DNA of 64,000 nucleotides. Origin: Loripinus fragilis (Eukaryota; Mollusca; Bivalvia; Lucinida; Lucinidae). The stretch lies in assembly GCA_964019695.1 (NCBI GenBank), contig OZ026530.1, forward strand, positions 36,628,835 to 36,692,834, given 5' to 3'. The translations under genes were made by a program, and so were the position numbers. The notes beneath the pieces were generated by a model. It saw nothing but the letters and a program-made list of their open reading frames with translations. It was not told the DNA's origin and did not search any database. This document shows positions 1 to 12,197 of this stretch, one piece after another; positions within the stretch are counted from its first letter, which is position 1; the number at the start of each line of letters is the position of its first letter.

Positions 1-1390
1 TTTCATCATAGTGTGTCAATTTGATTAGATTGTTTCTCTGTCACGTTCATGAACAGTACACAGTTATATACACATATCATGATAGACAAAGGGTAGCCTC
101 CATAAGTCTTACTCAATCTACCCAGCAGTGAGCTTGGTACACTGAAAAAATGAAAAAAGTAAAGGCCATAATGAAATACGCATTTCATCAAGTTCTGCAC
201 ATAGAAAATTATACTGGTCTGAAAAGAAATAACTATAGCTTCCTCTTTAATTGCATTGCGGTGGGTTAGGCCTCAGACTCAATGACGGCCCTCACTAAAA
301 ACCTTCATCCCTTAATTGGTGCCTGATGCTTGCTTTTGCTGGACCCACCGTATCTAAACTTGAAGGTTTCTTTAGCTCTGACTCACTATGAAACATAAGC
401 CTTTTCCTATGTTTCATCATAGTGTGTCAATTTGATTAGATTGTTTCTCTGTGATGATGATTTGCGTTTGTAGGGAGGCCTTCACGCGAGCAAAACAATT
501 TTAGTGTTTGGAGAACAACATATCCTTGGGCGAAGATTTGGCGCCAGTAAAATGCATTTAAGCCTCACAGTGTTTCTTATGATGATGCTTGTTCTAAGGA
601 GGTGGTTCTGTTGCTGTTGATTAATTGTCTTTTGTATCTCCCATTGTTTGTGGGAGTTCTGTGGTTGTCTTTGTTTTGGTATGCATTACTTTGTGTCTTT
701 TCTAGTTTTGCAATCATCTTGATGAGAAAGAGAGACCTGGTGTGTTTCTTTGTATTGCCTTTCTTCATTAATTTCATGACGGTGGGTTAGGCCTCAGACT
801 TAATGACGACCCTTACTAAAAGCCTTAATCTGTTAATTGGTGTCTGATGCTTGTCTTTGGCTGGGCCCACCGTAGCTCAACTTGAAGTTTTCTTTAGCTC
901 TCTCTGTAAAACATAAGCCTTTTTCTATGTTTCATCATAGTGTGTCAATTTGATTAGATTGTTTCTCTGTGATGACTCTTTGCGTTTGTAAGGAGGCCTT
1001 TATGCGAGAAAAACAGTTTTAGTGTTTGGAGAACAAAATAATCTGGGGCGAAGATTTGGCGCCAATAAAATGCATTTAAGCCTCACGATGTCTCTGCGGA
1101 TGATGCTTGTTCTAAGGAGGTGGTTCGGTTGCTGTTGATTTGTTGTTTTTGTACCTCCCATTGTTTGTTGAAGTTCTGTGTTGGTCTTTGTTTTGGTATG
1201 CATTACGTTTTGTCCTTTCTAGTTTTGCAATCATCTTGAGGAGAAAGAGAGAGCTGGTGTGTTTGCTTTTATTGTCTTTATGATGTCTTTTTACTGTTAA
1301 TGCTCATTCGCCCTACCTGACGGTGCCATGTGTTGGTCTGCATTGTTTGATTGTGGTATTTCATTAAACTGGTTAATACTAAATGCAACA
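1..1390 (+). repeat. Tandem 3' tails of a Penelope-like element
   Basis: Two head-to-tail units of about 521 bp (roughly 228-766 and 767-1300) share the same order of blocks: GTGGGTTAGGCCTCAGACT (261 and 782), then a GGACCCACCGT/GGGCCCACCGT block, then a TTTCATCATAGTGTGTCAAT block, then CGAAGATTTGGCGCCA. A broken third piece sits at 1-40. The start of unit 1 still reads as the last codons of the reverse transcriptase ORF found at 56100-56192 (residues like SFLFNC and ASDSMTALT), so these are 5'-truncated tails of that family without the RT domain. Penelope-like elements are known to leave partial tandem copies. The open frames here on both strands are not genes. Confidence 0.75.
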
Positions 1391-2149
1391 TACTGGTAAC
1401 GGATAATTAATTTAATCCCGAGATTATTGTTAATGTTGTAATAGAACATCAATGTTAAATGATCAAATTTATCATTTGATTAGTGTAATCCTGAGTTCTG
1501 TTGAAACAATAAACTTTGTCAACCAGGTGTAAGATTCGCCTCCTAGTCTTTTTCGTTTTGTTTTTTGACATAGCACGGCGTAATATTATATGCACTTGGA
1601 GAAAAGTTAAGCATCACCTTGGCTCATGCAAAGGAAAACTTTAGACTAAAGCTTTTCAACATTTTAAATATGTTTAATCATTTTTTTTTCAAACAGTAAG
1701 AATTTATATAGATCAAGTTTATTTCCAAGTTAAAATGAAGACGATTCCGCAACACCTGTGGTAGACAGCCGTCATCTTAGATACAGAAAGTTCGTTTCTG
1801 GTTTTAAGACCACATTGCTATCTCGTGGTATTCGTTTGTTTTATGTGGTGTGCTGAAACAAACGCGCAAACTTAATTTCAGGAAAATAACAGTATTCACG
1901 TGTGGCATATTGTATCTTCCGTAGCCCTAAATTTAAATCTGATGGACTTCAATAATTCAGGCTGTACCTAGATGATGCTTTGAAATTTAAGCCATAAAAT
2001 ATCAGTATCCTCATGTTATGGAAAATTTGAATTTTCAAAACATTTCCTCAAAACACTAAGTGATGCTTAACTTTTTACAAAGTGTATACACACCCACTCA
2101 ACCATATAGTTGGGGCAAGCAAAGATGTGTAATGTTTGTAGAGGTCAAT
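1391..2149. other. Unassigned AT-rich sequence
   Basis: I see no coding exon, RNA gene or clear repeat in this stretch. It is ordinary AT-rich intergenic sequence between the retroelement tails and the 87-bp tandem repeat. Confidence 0.4.
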
Positions 2150-2515
2150 AAGTTATTGTGTCATTTTACTCAGCCGAATACGACTATATAGTCGCAGAAA
2201 ACCAGGTTGTGTCATATATGAAGAAGTTATTAAGGCTATCCTGCTACTTAATTTACTCACTCAAATACGACTATATAGTCGCAGAAAGCTATGTTGCGTC
2301 TTATATGAAGAAATTATAAGGCTATTGTGTTTTACTTAATTTACTCACCCAAATACGACTATATAGTCACAGAAAACCAAGTTGTGTCATATATGAAGAA
2401 GTTATTAAGGCTATCGTGCTACTTAATTTACTCACTCAAATACGACTATATAGTCACAGAAAGCTAAGTTGCGTCATATGTGAAGAGGTAAAAATGCCAT
2501 TGTGTTACTTAATTA
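2150..2515. repeat. 87-bp tandem repeat, about four copies
   Basis: The block AATACGACTATATAGTC recurs at 2177, 2264, 2352 and 2439, a period of 87-88 bp. Each unit continues with a cagaaa-rich block, a TTGTGTCATATATGAAGAAG-like block and CTTAATTTACTCAC. Copies differ by scattered substitutions and small indels. The array stops just before the MITE at 2534. The ACTATATAGT core is a perfect 10-bp palindrome in every copy. Confidence 0.85.
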
Positions 2516-2533
2516 ATAAAACTATGTGTGGTA

Positions 2534-2756
2534 CTGTCGTGCCAACCAAGAGTGACAGTGACGTAATATTTTGTCTACAATTGTTAAGCAAATTACTATT
2601 TTTACACTGCATTTGAGCTTATGCGAATCGATATATCACTTGTGTATCGATCCTATCCTGTGGATAGGATCAATACACGAGTGATATATCGATTATATGT
2701 CCCTGATATATTTGTAAAAAATATGATGTCACTGTCACTCTTCGCTGGCAGGACAG
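2534..2756. mobile_element. Palindromic MITE flanked by TA (copy 1)
   Basis: Terminal inverted repeats of about 37 bp begin CTGTCGTGCCAACCAAGAGT on the left and, read from the other strand, CTGTCCTGCCAGCGAAGAGT on the right. Both ends abut TA (2532-2533 and 2757-2758), the target duplication typical of Tc1/mariner-type elements. The centre (about 2629-2692) is itself a long palindrome around GATCCTATCC/GGATAGGATC. A second copy lies at 19752-19978. There is no transposase, so this is a non-autonomous element. The small frames across it are not genes. Confidence 0.85.
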
Positions 2757-3550
2757 TACATGTACATGTGTTTTCGAATATATTTGTTTTGAATATAACG
2801 GAATCTAGATTACCACAAAAGAACAAAGAAAGTCCTTGTGGAGTGATATGGTTACCTTAATAATTATATTGTGTGCATATTTTAGTCATTAAAACAGCAT
2901 TTGAGTATGAACAGGAAATCACAAACCAACCCGCAGCATAGAGAATCCTAGCAGTCACGTGATAGCAATTACAATTTAAGTAAAACAAATACAAGGATGT
3001 TACTTTTCGTGTTGGCACAACTGGAGTGAACAAATTTAAGCTACGTAGATCACTCTAGTGAACCAGCTAATGGACTAGTAAAGGACACTAAGCTTAAACC
3101 TTGTGCACTCCTTGTGCACCTTTAGGGTAAGCACAACTGTAGTTATGTCTTCCTCGCGGTGGTGTCGGTTGGTCTGCTATGTCTGATTGCGGGATTTCCT
3201 GGTTAAACTCACTTCCATTTGGGCTACAATGTGAGAAAACCTGTTGGGTGGTTTGCTAACAACGCACCCGCACAGTCTGTTCAGCGCCTTTGTTATTCGC
3301 TGTTTTTCGAAGTATCGATTCTAGACTTCCTTGAGGTGGAAATTCAGTTTTTTAGCTACTCTTTGTAAATGAGGTGACCGGTTTGAATTTCACTTTGTTG
3401 GAAACTCCAAAGACAGGTTTGTCGCGTCGAGGCCCATTTGATTCTCAGGGAGATGATTGCAAATCAGATATCACAGGTCGAATTAAACATAAAAAATATG
3501 AATCTATATGGTGTTTTGTTTTGTTATATGATCGGCATTGAATAAATCAT
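2757..3550. other. No gene; short retroelement-tail fragment near 3140-3230
   Basis: The only recognisable item is a piece at about 3145-3230 (TCTTCCTCGCGGTGGTGTCG, then GATTGCGGGATTTCCTGGTT) that matches the tail of the Penelope-like element at 56660-56735. The rest is unassigned. Confidence 0.5.
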
Positions 3551-3668
3551 GCATTCTTTTTCGTTTAACATCAGGATTTGTCAGCCCAAGAATAGTGATG
3601 TTTACTGAGGCAAAGCCGAGGTGAACATCACTTTCGATGGTTGGCTGATGCTAACGAAAAAGAATGCA
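3551..3668. repeat. Hairpin repeat of about 118 bp
   Basis: GCATTCTTTTTCGTTTAACA at 3551 is mirrored by GCTAACGAAAAAGAATGC ending at 3668. Inner arms (AGTGATGTT...AACATCACT) also pair. A direct repeat TGTTTTGTTATATGA lies on both sides (about 3511 and 3676), which could mark an old insertion. The structure is MITE-like, but the family is not recognised. Confidence 0.65.
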
Positions 3669-5734
3669 CCAATTGTTTTGTTATATGACACTGTTTCTCA
3701 TTTCCTAGCTTTGTTAAAAGTATTTTCATATTTATAAAAATACTCAAGTCAGATGTTCATAGTGCACTGAAAACAAGACTATTTCAACAATCAACTTCTC
3801 AAATTTCTGAAACTCATATGCGATGTGCAAAGCCACTGCATTTTTTAAAGTTACTGTTCTCATAAAATGAACAAATTCTGAATTCAAAACATTTAACCTG
3901 TGAAATATACATAAGAAATTATTCAGTGTTTCAATATATATTTTTAGGTTAAATTTATTTCAATCGACTTTTGGCTGTCTGTCAGCACTGAAAATCTTCA
4001 TGTTGACCTGTCCTGGGCTAAATTTAGCTCATCACTGTTAGACATCAAGAGCTGTCACAACCAGTGAAAGCTAGTTTCAGTGAAACAAAGGAGGTATTTT
4101 ATAGGAGTCATTTAATAAAAAATGCAAGTGGCTGTTTCCAAGCTATCCTTAATTCTTTGATTGCATGGAATGTTTTACTAACAAGCACTCAGTAAGTGAT
4201 AGTATACTACATGTATATAGGTATTTGATTGCAGCTATAGTGAGTCTTTCCAAGTCAAACAATATGTACAAGTCAAAAACATCAAACCGACCACATATAT
4301 TTTAACGATTTTCTGCAAAGCTGAACTATGTGAATTCCATTTGCACTCCTGAATAGGCCAGTATATCAGTAAACGTTACCACAATTCAAGTCATTATAGT
4401 TTGATAAATTCGTATCCAAGGGGCTTTGACAATTACAAGTACCCTATGTTTAAAAATGACAAGAATGTGCATTGGTATTTTTATCAACAGCGACGACTCT
4501 AATGCAGAAAGTATGTTTATTACAACACTGAAGAGTTCAATATGAGTTTGGCAAAATAGAGATTATTGATCGTTACGTTTAAAATAAGAGATTTATAAAT
4601 CGAGGGAGGTCAAAAATCTGGTAAAGAAACGAGTGCGCACCAACCGAGGTTTATAAATCCCATATTTAAATAGACTTTAAAGTATATGAGTTCTTTTTGA
4701 ACTGCTTGCTAAAATCAAGAAAATACTATGGTATGAGATGTGGCAAAAGTAGCGGGATCATAAGTAAGGTCTGTGGAGGATGGCCTCGAGCCTTCACAAA
4801 CCTATGACGAGGTAAATAAACTTCTTCTGACTTGTCTAATTCTAACTCAAGTAGTAATACAACAGCAAGTTGTAATGGAAGTCCGCCATTTTGGAAATCT
4901 TCTTCATCGAGTCTACATCAGAATTTCAAACGTCTGTAACTTTTTTTTTATTAGTGAACGAAAACATAAAGTGTGGGTAGTCATGTTCTTAATTTGATCG
5001 TCACGAATATTTTGGTACTAAATTTATTGTGTTTTTCTAGAATTTTTCGTTTTTGTTCCTCGATCCTCTTGTTTCAGTGTTGGAAGGCAGAAACGTTATG
5101 CAACGTCATCGCATGTGTAAATTCCGTCATTTGTTAAGTTTGTGACGTCAAAAGTGCAGAGACGCGTTATATGCATTATTTAAAAAAAATGCAATAAATA
5201 AAACGAAAATGAATATGACATGCGTTTCATCTCATCGATGCCTTGGGTCGTTTGTGGTCAGGAAAAAAGAGTTCCAGCTGAAGGGATTTATTTCCCTAAA
5301 GGTCATAAATCTTTCTAGGCAAACACAAAATTACCGAATTTATTTAGGTGAGACATCATGGCATTTTTTCGCAAACATGTAATATATAAATGTAAACATA
5401 TTGAGGGTGGATGTGGGTTATTTCAAAAAGGCATGTCTCACAAAACGTGCCAAAATGCATATTTTTTTTTAAATGGGGGAACCAATATTCAAAGGGGACT
5501 CCTGCAAGTACTGTTTAATATTGTGAAGATGTCTTTAACATCCAAGGTAAATGACACGTTTGGCTATTTTGCAAAAACAGGGTCGTGTTATGTTAGGATT
5601 TGAAGAAAATCAATAAAACCTAAGTGGCCGGTTGGGACTTTTGGCCAGTATATCTGCTTTACTTGTATGCATGCTAATTGTGTATATTTATTATCTTTTC
5701 TTTTAAACATTAAGTCGCATCTGGGAGTAATATA
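3669..5734. other. No feature recognised
   Basis: About 2 kb of AT-rich sequence. The two frames of 74 and 81 codons (4773-4997, 5358-5603) have no recognisable domain, no splice context and no repeat support, so I do not call them genes. Confidence 0.4.
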
Positions 5735-6015
5735 ACGCCATGTAATAATATTGATCAACCACTAGTGGTTTACAGTTTAGTAACGGAAAGTAATGACGTC
5801 GGTTATAATGGCAACAATTTTGACGTTTTCACGCCAAATACTCGATTTTAAAGTATTGTAATGTCAAGTATTAAAAACAGTCTAATATTCGTGCTCCTGT
5901 TTTATTGAATTCATTAAACTCGTTGCGAAAAGCGTTAAATGGGCAGCAAGCCTCGCATTTAATCTCTTTTCCCCAACTAGTTAAATAAATTCAATAAAAC
6001 ATGAATACTCATCTA
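5735..6015 (+). repeat. Foldback-type repeat, intact copy
   Basis: The segment contains CCACTAGTGGTTTAC, then inverted arms around CTCCTGTTTTATTGAATTCA and AATTCAATAAAACATGAA. It is the reverse complement of a copy at 39758-41010. That second copy is split by a 947-bp insertion, and this one shows the uninterrupted order AACTAGTTAAATAAATTCAA, acting as the empty site. Confidence 0.65.
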
Positions 6016-6327
6016 AGATCATGTATGTATATTGCAGACATCATAGATACCTTCATATAGTAGCATCCAAATATACAAAAGAAACGCTACATCCCTTAAA
6101 TATTATATTTTTGAAGAAGTAAAGAATAATGCATTATTTCATGTTTCCCCAAATACCCCCCGTATAAACAATATCAATACAGGTGGATCGATTCATGTAC
6201 ACATACATCAAAGCATAGTACATGTGCTTGTCCAAAAACAGGAGTTTCGTGATGTAAGTTACACGATAAATGCAAAATCCGATTTTTGCGATATGCATGC
6301 AATCTACACCATATCAGTGTTAAGAAA

Positions 6328-7415
6328 AACACACTACACTTAAGCTATTGAATTTTGCTGACATGCACGTCTTGACAAAGTCAACAGGGAGCGAGCCATT
6401 GGTATGCTTGATGCTGGGATATCCCAAGTTGAGGTATCCAGACGCTTTGGTGAACACCGAACGACGATAAATAGGCTGGTAGGCCAGTTAAAACGAACCC
6501 AAAGCACCGACGACTGACCGTGATCTTGGAGGCCACGAGTTACCTCACATGTCCAAGACCGCTACATGTACATTCGATTACGTCACTTGCGGAATAGTCT
6601 TGCAAATGCTTTATCTATTGCTGCTGACCTGTTTTTTCGTCATCGAATAAGTTCCAGAAAAGTTTTACGTCGACTTGCTGCCGTTGGCATACGTCCACGG
6701 AGGCCATAACGTGGTCCTCATCTGACACAGCGTCACTTGCGTCAACATTTAGGATGGGCTCGTAGGCAATTGAGACTGACGATTAAACGAATGGACGTGT
6801 CCTATTCACAGATGAGTCCAGAATTTTGCTACGACGTGTTGACGGCCGGGCGAGGGTGTTTCGCAGACGTGGGGAGATGTTCCATGAAAACTGCGTTTTG
6901 CGACATGATCGTTATGGAGGTGGCAGTTTGATGATTTTGACAGGGATCACAGCACATCGGAGAACAGATCTTGTGTTCGTTAACGGAACTTTGAATGCTC
7001 AGAAATACCGTCAAGACATTCTGGCACGTCACGTTGTTCCATTCATCAGAGCCAATGGCGGTACTTTTTCAGCAGGATAACGTCCGTCCACACGTTGCAC
7101 CGGACAATATGAACTATCTGAGGCATAATGACAATGATGTGTTACCCTGGCCGGCTTTATCGACAGATCTGTCACCGATAGAAGACTTATGGGACCAGTT
7201 GGATAGAATTGTTCGTAAACGTCAACAACAGCCCCAGACGTTGGATCAGTTACTTGCTGCTTTGATGGAAGAATGGCAGCGTATTCCACAAGTACCAATT
7301 AACAGACTTATAACCTCTATGCGACGTCGATGTGTGGCGGTGATCAATAACCGGGGTGCTTTTACCAGATACTGATTCTTGTGAAAAGTGTAATTAGGGT
7401 AGTGTGACGTTGAAT
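6328..7415 (+). mobile_element. Decayed Tc1/mariner (DD34E) transposon
   Basis: Reading 6368-7375 through several stops and frameshifts gives a Tc1-type transposase. There is an N-terminal helix-turn-helix (GMLDAGISQVEVSRRFGEH, about 6395-6455) and a GRPRVT-like linker. The first catalytic aspartate is in FTDES (about 6806-6822). The later block 7065-7375 has QQDNVRPH and LSPIEDLW with 34 residues between D and E. At least two frame changes separate the first and last catalytic blocks, and stops lie near 6518 and 6708, so it cannot make an active enzyme. Possible inverted ends are CACACTAC near 6330 and GTAGTGTG near 7400. This is a transposable element fossil, not a host gene. Confidence 0.85.
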
Positions 7416-7603
7416 GTTTCCATTCAGAAACAGAAGGTGAAATCTGGTTCCAATCGATGATGCTTATCAAAGAATAATCACTTTTCAAAATAATGAAATT
7501 TGTTTTGAAATATATAAGATAGATTAAATTTCTTGAACGGTTAAAATGTGTAGCGTTTCTTTTGTCAGTCAGTATACCTGTCACCCGCATTATACATGAT
7601 AAT

Positions 7604-7849
7604 TGAACCGTGGCATGAGATTTCCAACAATTTGGCATTTTGACATGAAAAGACTCAAACGAACCTTTGTTTCCTGTGTAGCCTCCTTTTATAACTAGAA
7701 AGTTTAACTCCAAATTATGTTCATTAAATAGCTAAACAATCATATGGCGACTAACAACGGCTCTGATCAGACTATGCTTATGCGCTAGATCCTCTAAGTC
7801 TTTATTGTTCGAACATACCACATTCTTGGAAATCCTGTGTTTCGGCTAA
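7604..7849. mobile_element. Degenerate MITE, family A
   Basis: Left end ACCGTGGCATGAGATTTCCA and right end GGAAATCCTGTGTTTCGGCT are inverted. Between them is the family core GGCTCTGATCAGAC. This matches the better preserved copies at 9218-9457 and 49259-49495, with more substitutions. Confidence 0.65.
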
Positions 7850-8045
7850 ATAGTTTTGCTGGCGTTTCCCGCACAATCTGGCCCTGACGACAAAAAGTAT
7901 ACAGTACTACATTACAAAACAAAGGACAACCACAGCACCCCTAAGCGATGGGAGCAACACTAGACCATGAATTAACAACAGAAGCACCGCTTTAAGATGA
8001 ACAACATCTGAAGACAACGGTAAGTGGGTGTGTTTGGGATGGGTA

Positions 8046-8450
8046 ATTAGGGGATAACTGTATTCAAAATTTTCATTTGGGGAGGTATATCGTCGGATAT
8101 ACTGTCGGAAGTTTAGTTTTACGGCGACGCGTAAGCGGAGCAGTAAAACGTAACTTCCGAACGTATATCCGACGACATACCTCCCTAAATGGTTATCCCC
8201 ATTCTAATGCACTATTAACATTTTTCCTTCAAAAAGACAGTTAATACGTACGATGCTGCGCCTACGTACAGCGGCTGCCAGCTGCATAAAACAGCTTGCC
8301 AGCTGCATGTATTCACTTGTCAACCAATGAAAAGCGAAGTTACGTAATGACATCGAGTTTCCGACAGTATATCGCAGGATATACTGTCGCAAATTTTTGA
8401 CGTTATCCAATCAGACGTCGCGTTTCAAACTCAAATGCATTAGAATAGGT
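8046..8450. repeat. Inverted-repeat element with TATATCG/CGATATA blocks
   Basis: GGAGGTATATCGTCGGATAT at 8081 is mirrored by ATATCCGACGACATACCTCC at 8165, with an arm pair GGAAGTT/AACTTCC inside. Downstream are CGACAGTATATCGCAGGATA and CTGTCGCAAATTTTTGACG. A related copy in the other orientation is at 46800-47060. Family unknown; no coding content. Confidence 0.6.
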
Positions 8451-8534
8451 GATATTGCTGCTAGAGGCTTTCTCATTATGCAGTGTATCATCACAGGGAA
8501 ACAATAAAGTCAAACAATTATATATCGGAAAGCC

Positions 8535-8605
8535 TCATTATGCCAATCGGTGATCCTCGGAACTGAATTTTCTATCCCACCCACACTCATGAAGGATTCT
8601 TATAA
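8535..8605. repeat. Short dispersed repeat (GGTGATCCTCGG family)
   Basis: The sequence CCAATCGGTGATCCTCGGAA, followed by TCTATCCCACCC and ACTCATGAAGGATTC, recurs at 28910-28965 and 36905-36965. At 36830-36960 it forms one arm of an inverted repeat. Confidence 0.6.
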
Positions 8606-9217
8606 TAGCAATCATTCAGGGTGGGGGTTAATCAAGTGAAACCCACTCGCCCAGAAAGATGCATTTCCATTGGAATAGACTTTTTCATCTCCACTGTAAA
8701 ATAAGTTGAGGACTAAAAAACACTCAGCATTTTTGTCAGATGGACGTCGACCCCCCCCCCCTCCCCATCTAGCACTGGTTATATGGCTAAAATAAAACAC
8801 ACTCGTGTGCATTGTGACTCAATTACAAACATGTCTACCTGCAAAACCGGATAAAACTACTTTTCATGTTATTTAACATTATATTTGTACACCTTTAAAT
8901 GGTACATGGAAGTCTGTTCCTCATGTGGAAAATGCCGTTCGGTTGTTGGTTGTTTTCTCTCTAAATTTTGTCCTGTTCATGCTTACGGTTGAATGTCTTG
9001 TAAAATTGTTTAGGTTCCATCCAGTCAGAAAATGCAATTTAATGCACACATTTTTAGGCTGGTATCAGTATTGTATTTTTACAAACAATGTTTGGATATG
9101 TCGAGTTTCAAATGCAAAATCAACAATATTTCAGTAAAGGCGGGCCGTATGAGTGGGAGAAAGGCAGAGAGAGACAGAAATATCTCTTACTGTCATACCA
9201 AGATATTTTCCACAAAT

Positions 9218-9457
9218 GAGCCGCGCCATGCTGAGATTTCCTACAATGTGGTATGTGCAACTAGCAACGGCCCAGACCAGCCTGTTCATACGCGCAGTCT
9301 AATCAGAGCCTTTGCCAGTCGCCTGAATATTTTATGCCCGATAACCTACTGGCCGAACAGCATTTGGAGTGTCCAAGCTTAAAAGGAGGCTGCACAAGCT
9401 CATCTGAGTCTACACTCATCGAAATGCCACATTGCTGGGAGTCACAGGCCGTGTCTC
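9218..9457. mobile_element. MITE, family A (240 bp), AAAT target duplication
   Basis: Ends are GAGCCGCGCCATGCTGAGAT and, inverted, GGCCGTGTCTC. The interior holds CGCAGTCTAATCAGAGCC and AAAAGGAGGCTGCACAAGCT. AAAT flanks both sides (9214-9217 and 9458-9461). The 116-codon frame that overlaps it is a translation of the element. A fragment of another family A end follows at about 9545-9600. Confidence 0.75.
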
Positions 9458-9599
9458 AAATGTAATACATTTGAGGAGACCCCTATATTTATTGTAAAAC
9501 TCCTCACTCCTATGCCAACCGATGGCCAACACTGCCGCATCTGTCATTTGAGCCGTGACATGTGATTTCCAACACTATTGCATTTCGACAAGTGGGCAT

Positions 9600-11500
9600 A
9601 AAAAGAACCCTTTTCATATAAATGCGGGTCCACCCAAATCATAGGCAAGTTATAGGTACTCAGTGAGACGGTTCTTTTGAGCACCCAAAGCAAATATAAA
9701 AATAATGAGCAATAAAATATTTACAGTTTTACGCTAAATGTTTTGCTAATCTCCAAGGTTACTCTGCATTTGACATGTTTCAACTGAAAGATGTCCGTCA
9801 AGGGATATATAGATCTAATAGAAATAAACCAACTCTGGTCAAGTGTTAAGGTCTGGCCTTGCTTCGCGATCGGGCATTAGTATGGCGCCCGAGGCCGCAA
9901 CAAAGATTTAAAAAACATTTCAAATTCTTGGATGAGTACATGAAGTATATGCATCGATCAATTAAAGCGATGCATATTAAAACAGCACATTTTCACCTAA
10001 GTTTGACATGCAGAGTTACCCCGTGACCTTGAACAAGAAATATCTTTAAAAAAGATACTCGGCGGCTCTCAAATACTTACAATTTTAACACAACTAAGTG
10101 ACGAAATCCCCTTATACTCCCTGTCTTTGCATGCTGGAAAAGGATGTTCCGTCTAAAACCAGCGAATTTGGAAATTGTGCTATGTTTCTGGTCTCTCTTT
10201 TGCTTGGTGCTCTTTTCGCTGAGCGATATGCATCTGAATCGTTCCAAATTTTAGGCACTTCACCAGCAAAGGCTAGGGAACAATGTTATTAGTCCTAATG
10301 TTTTTAAGAAAACGGGAGATTTTGACGATAAATGTATGTATTGAAACAAACTGAAAACCCGGAAAAAACATGCCATATTGTTGTTGTTGTTGTTGTCACA
10401 TAGGCTAGATTCTGCCCGTCTCAGATCTCAACTTGGAGTAGTTTTCAAGTCTTAAATGGTTTACACTTTCACCACTCTATTTACATATTATGAATGTCTC
10501 TATTTACAGAAAAATGCTGATATACCAAATCGCTTTTGTGTGGGACTAACTCCTATAACCTTTCTATTTCCTGTGGCACCTCGCCATAGCCATAGCCGGG
10601 GTTGGGGAATGAATACATGTAGACTCAAAAACTGATCGACTAGCTCCCAGTAAGCACATAAAATCCGGCTACTCTCGGCCTGCCAGAAAAACACCACCCG
10701 AAAAGCGTTTTGCTGGCGGGCCCATAGTGGCCCGAGATTTGGTGCTGGCTGTTTGCAAGTTAGCCCCGAGAAGTTAGCCTTATATGATACATGTTCGTCT
10801 GACATACATGTAGTTAAAGATACTAGAGCTTGTGCTTGTCATCTTCCTAAAGGAAATAGCAAAATACGCTGATACATGTACAGCTGCGGAGGTAGATCTG
10901 AGTCTAAGTGTAGGATTGTGGGTTACGGGCACATTCAAATTGTAGGAAATTATGTGCCATTATTTACATTAAATATCCATCCCCATTATAACCTCTTTTT
11001 TTAAGATACATCTTTTTTCACAAAGATGTATCTTGTGAAGCGCTATTAATAGACATTATAACGTGTTTTTTTTTGCTGTCTATTTATAACGCACCATGTT
11101 ATCTGGTTAAAGAGAGACTCTGCCGATAGCTACACTGTCGTTGTAAGAACATGCATTTGCCGGTCAGAGAAAGCTTTGTACGTATTTACTCGCCTGAACC
11201 CCGAGGTTACTCTCTTATTCGCGATGAATTTTACGCCCTTGTATATAATGTAATGCATTAAATACACTTGTTATATTTGTTTTAGAAATAGACTAGACCT
11301 ATCAGTGATTTTTTTACAAATTTGTTTCTATGAGTCCCGGGACTCACTGGGCCAAAATTCTTTGCATCCCAAACTCGAAGTTCTGCATCCCATACGGGGT
11401 CCACTTTAAATTTTAAATTTTGTGTATCCATACGAATCTGGCCATTCATAGAAGCCAATTTGGGAAGCAAAACACTGGCATACTTATTTATACTATAATT
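9600..11500. other. No gene; scattered repeat motifs
   Basis: A GAGACGGTTCTTTTGAGCAC motif at 9665 recurs at 40250, 52330 and 58918. A (GTT)n run lies at 10378-10396. The 101-codon minus frame at 10500-10805 overlaps CGGGCCCATAGTGGCCCG, a MITE-type motif, and is not called a gene. Confidence 0.4.
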
Positions 11501-11502
11501 CA

Positions 11503-11683
11503 CCATATCTACATTAATTGCTGGTTCCCGCTTTACAGGTGGTCAGTAATGGAAAAACAGGTAACCAGTACCCCCCCCCCCCCCAATACCTGGAAATGGG
11601 GGGGGGTTCTGGTTACCTGTATTTACATTACTGACCACCTGTAGACAGGGAACCAGCAATTAATGTAGATATGGTGAATAAAG
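11503..11683. mobile_element. Near-perfect hairpin element (about 180 bp)
   Basis: CACCATATCTACATTAATTG on the left is mirrored by CAATTAATGTAGATATGGTG on the right. The inner arms (CAGGTGGTCAGTAAT / ATTACTGACCACCTG) and GGTAACCAG/CTGGTTACC also pair. The loop is made of a C-run and a G-run. Very few mismatches across about 80-bp arms suggest a young insertion. Confidence 0.75.
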
Positions 11684-12197
11684 ATCAAACTTAATTTACT
11701 TTGTCAAGTAAAATAATAAAGATATAAAAACCTACCTGACTTTCTTATTAATAAAAATTTCAGTTCCAGACAGTATATTTCCTTAATTTAATCATATTAT
11801 CATCTTTTGCCAAGAGTCAGACTTTTGTCTCGCAGTTTTCATATATTTTTTTAGAGCCCAGGTCATTAGCCCGTGTTCATCTAGCTCTGCATGCCTACAA
11901 GTGTAGTGCTGGAAGTTACTGCATTTGAGACTTTGGACATACCATATTAATTTTTCTTTTATCATCTGTGCACAGTACAGTCTCCGTACTTCATGAGCCT
12001 GCAGTAATACTTTAACCATTCTATTGGTATTTGCTCGAAGCAGGGTGTTTAAACTTGCGGGTAAAACGCATTATACAAATGTTTCGTATTGGATCAGTAC
12101 TGGTTTATCGGTACTGGTTTTTACCAGTAGTCCGGTACTGGCTTTTACCAGTAAACTCCCCTACAGCGGGTCATATCTGAAAACACGTGTTTCCTAA

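Noticed and set aside
2177..2455. AATACGACTATATAG resembles a phage T7 promoter
   Set aside because: It lacks the CACTATAGG part of the T7 consensus and is one segment of an 87-bp tandem repeat.
7246..7713. 155-codon minus-strand frame, the longest in the window
   Set aside because: It runs antisense across the end of the Tc1/mariner transposase and into a family A MITE.
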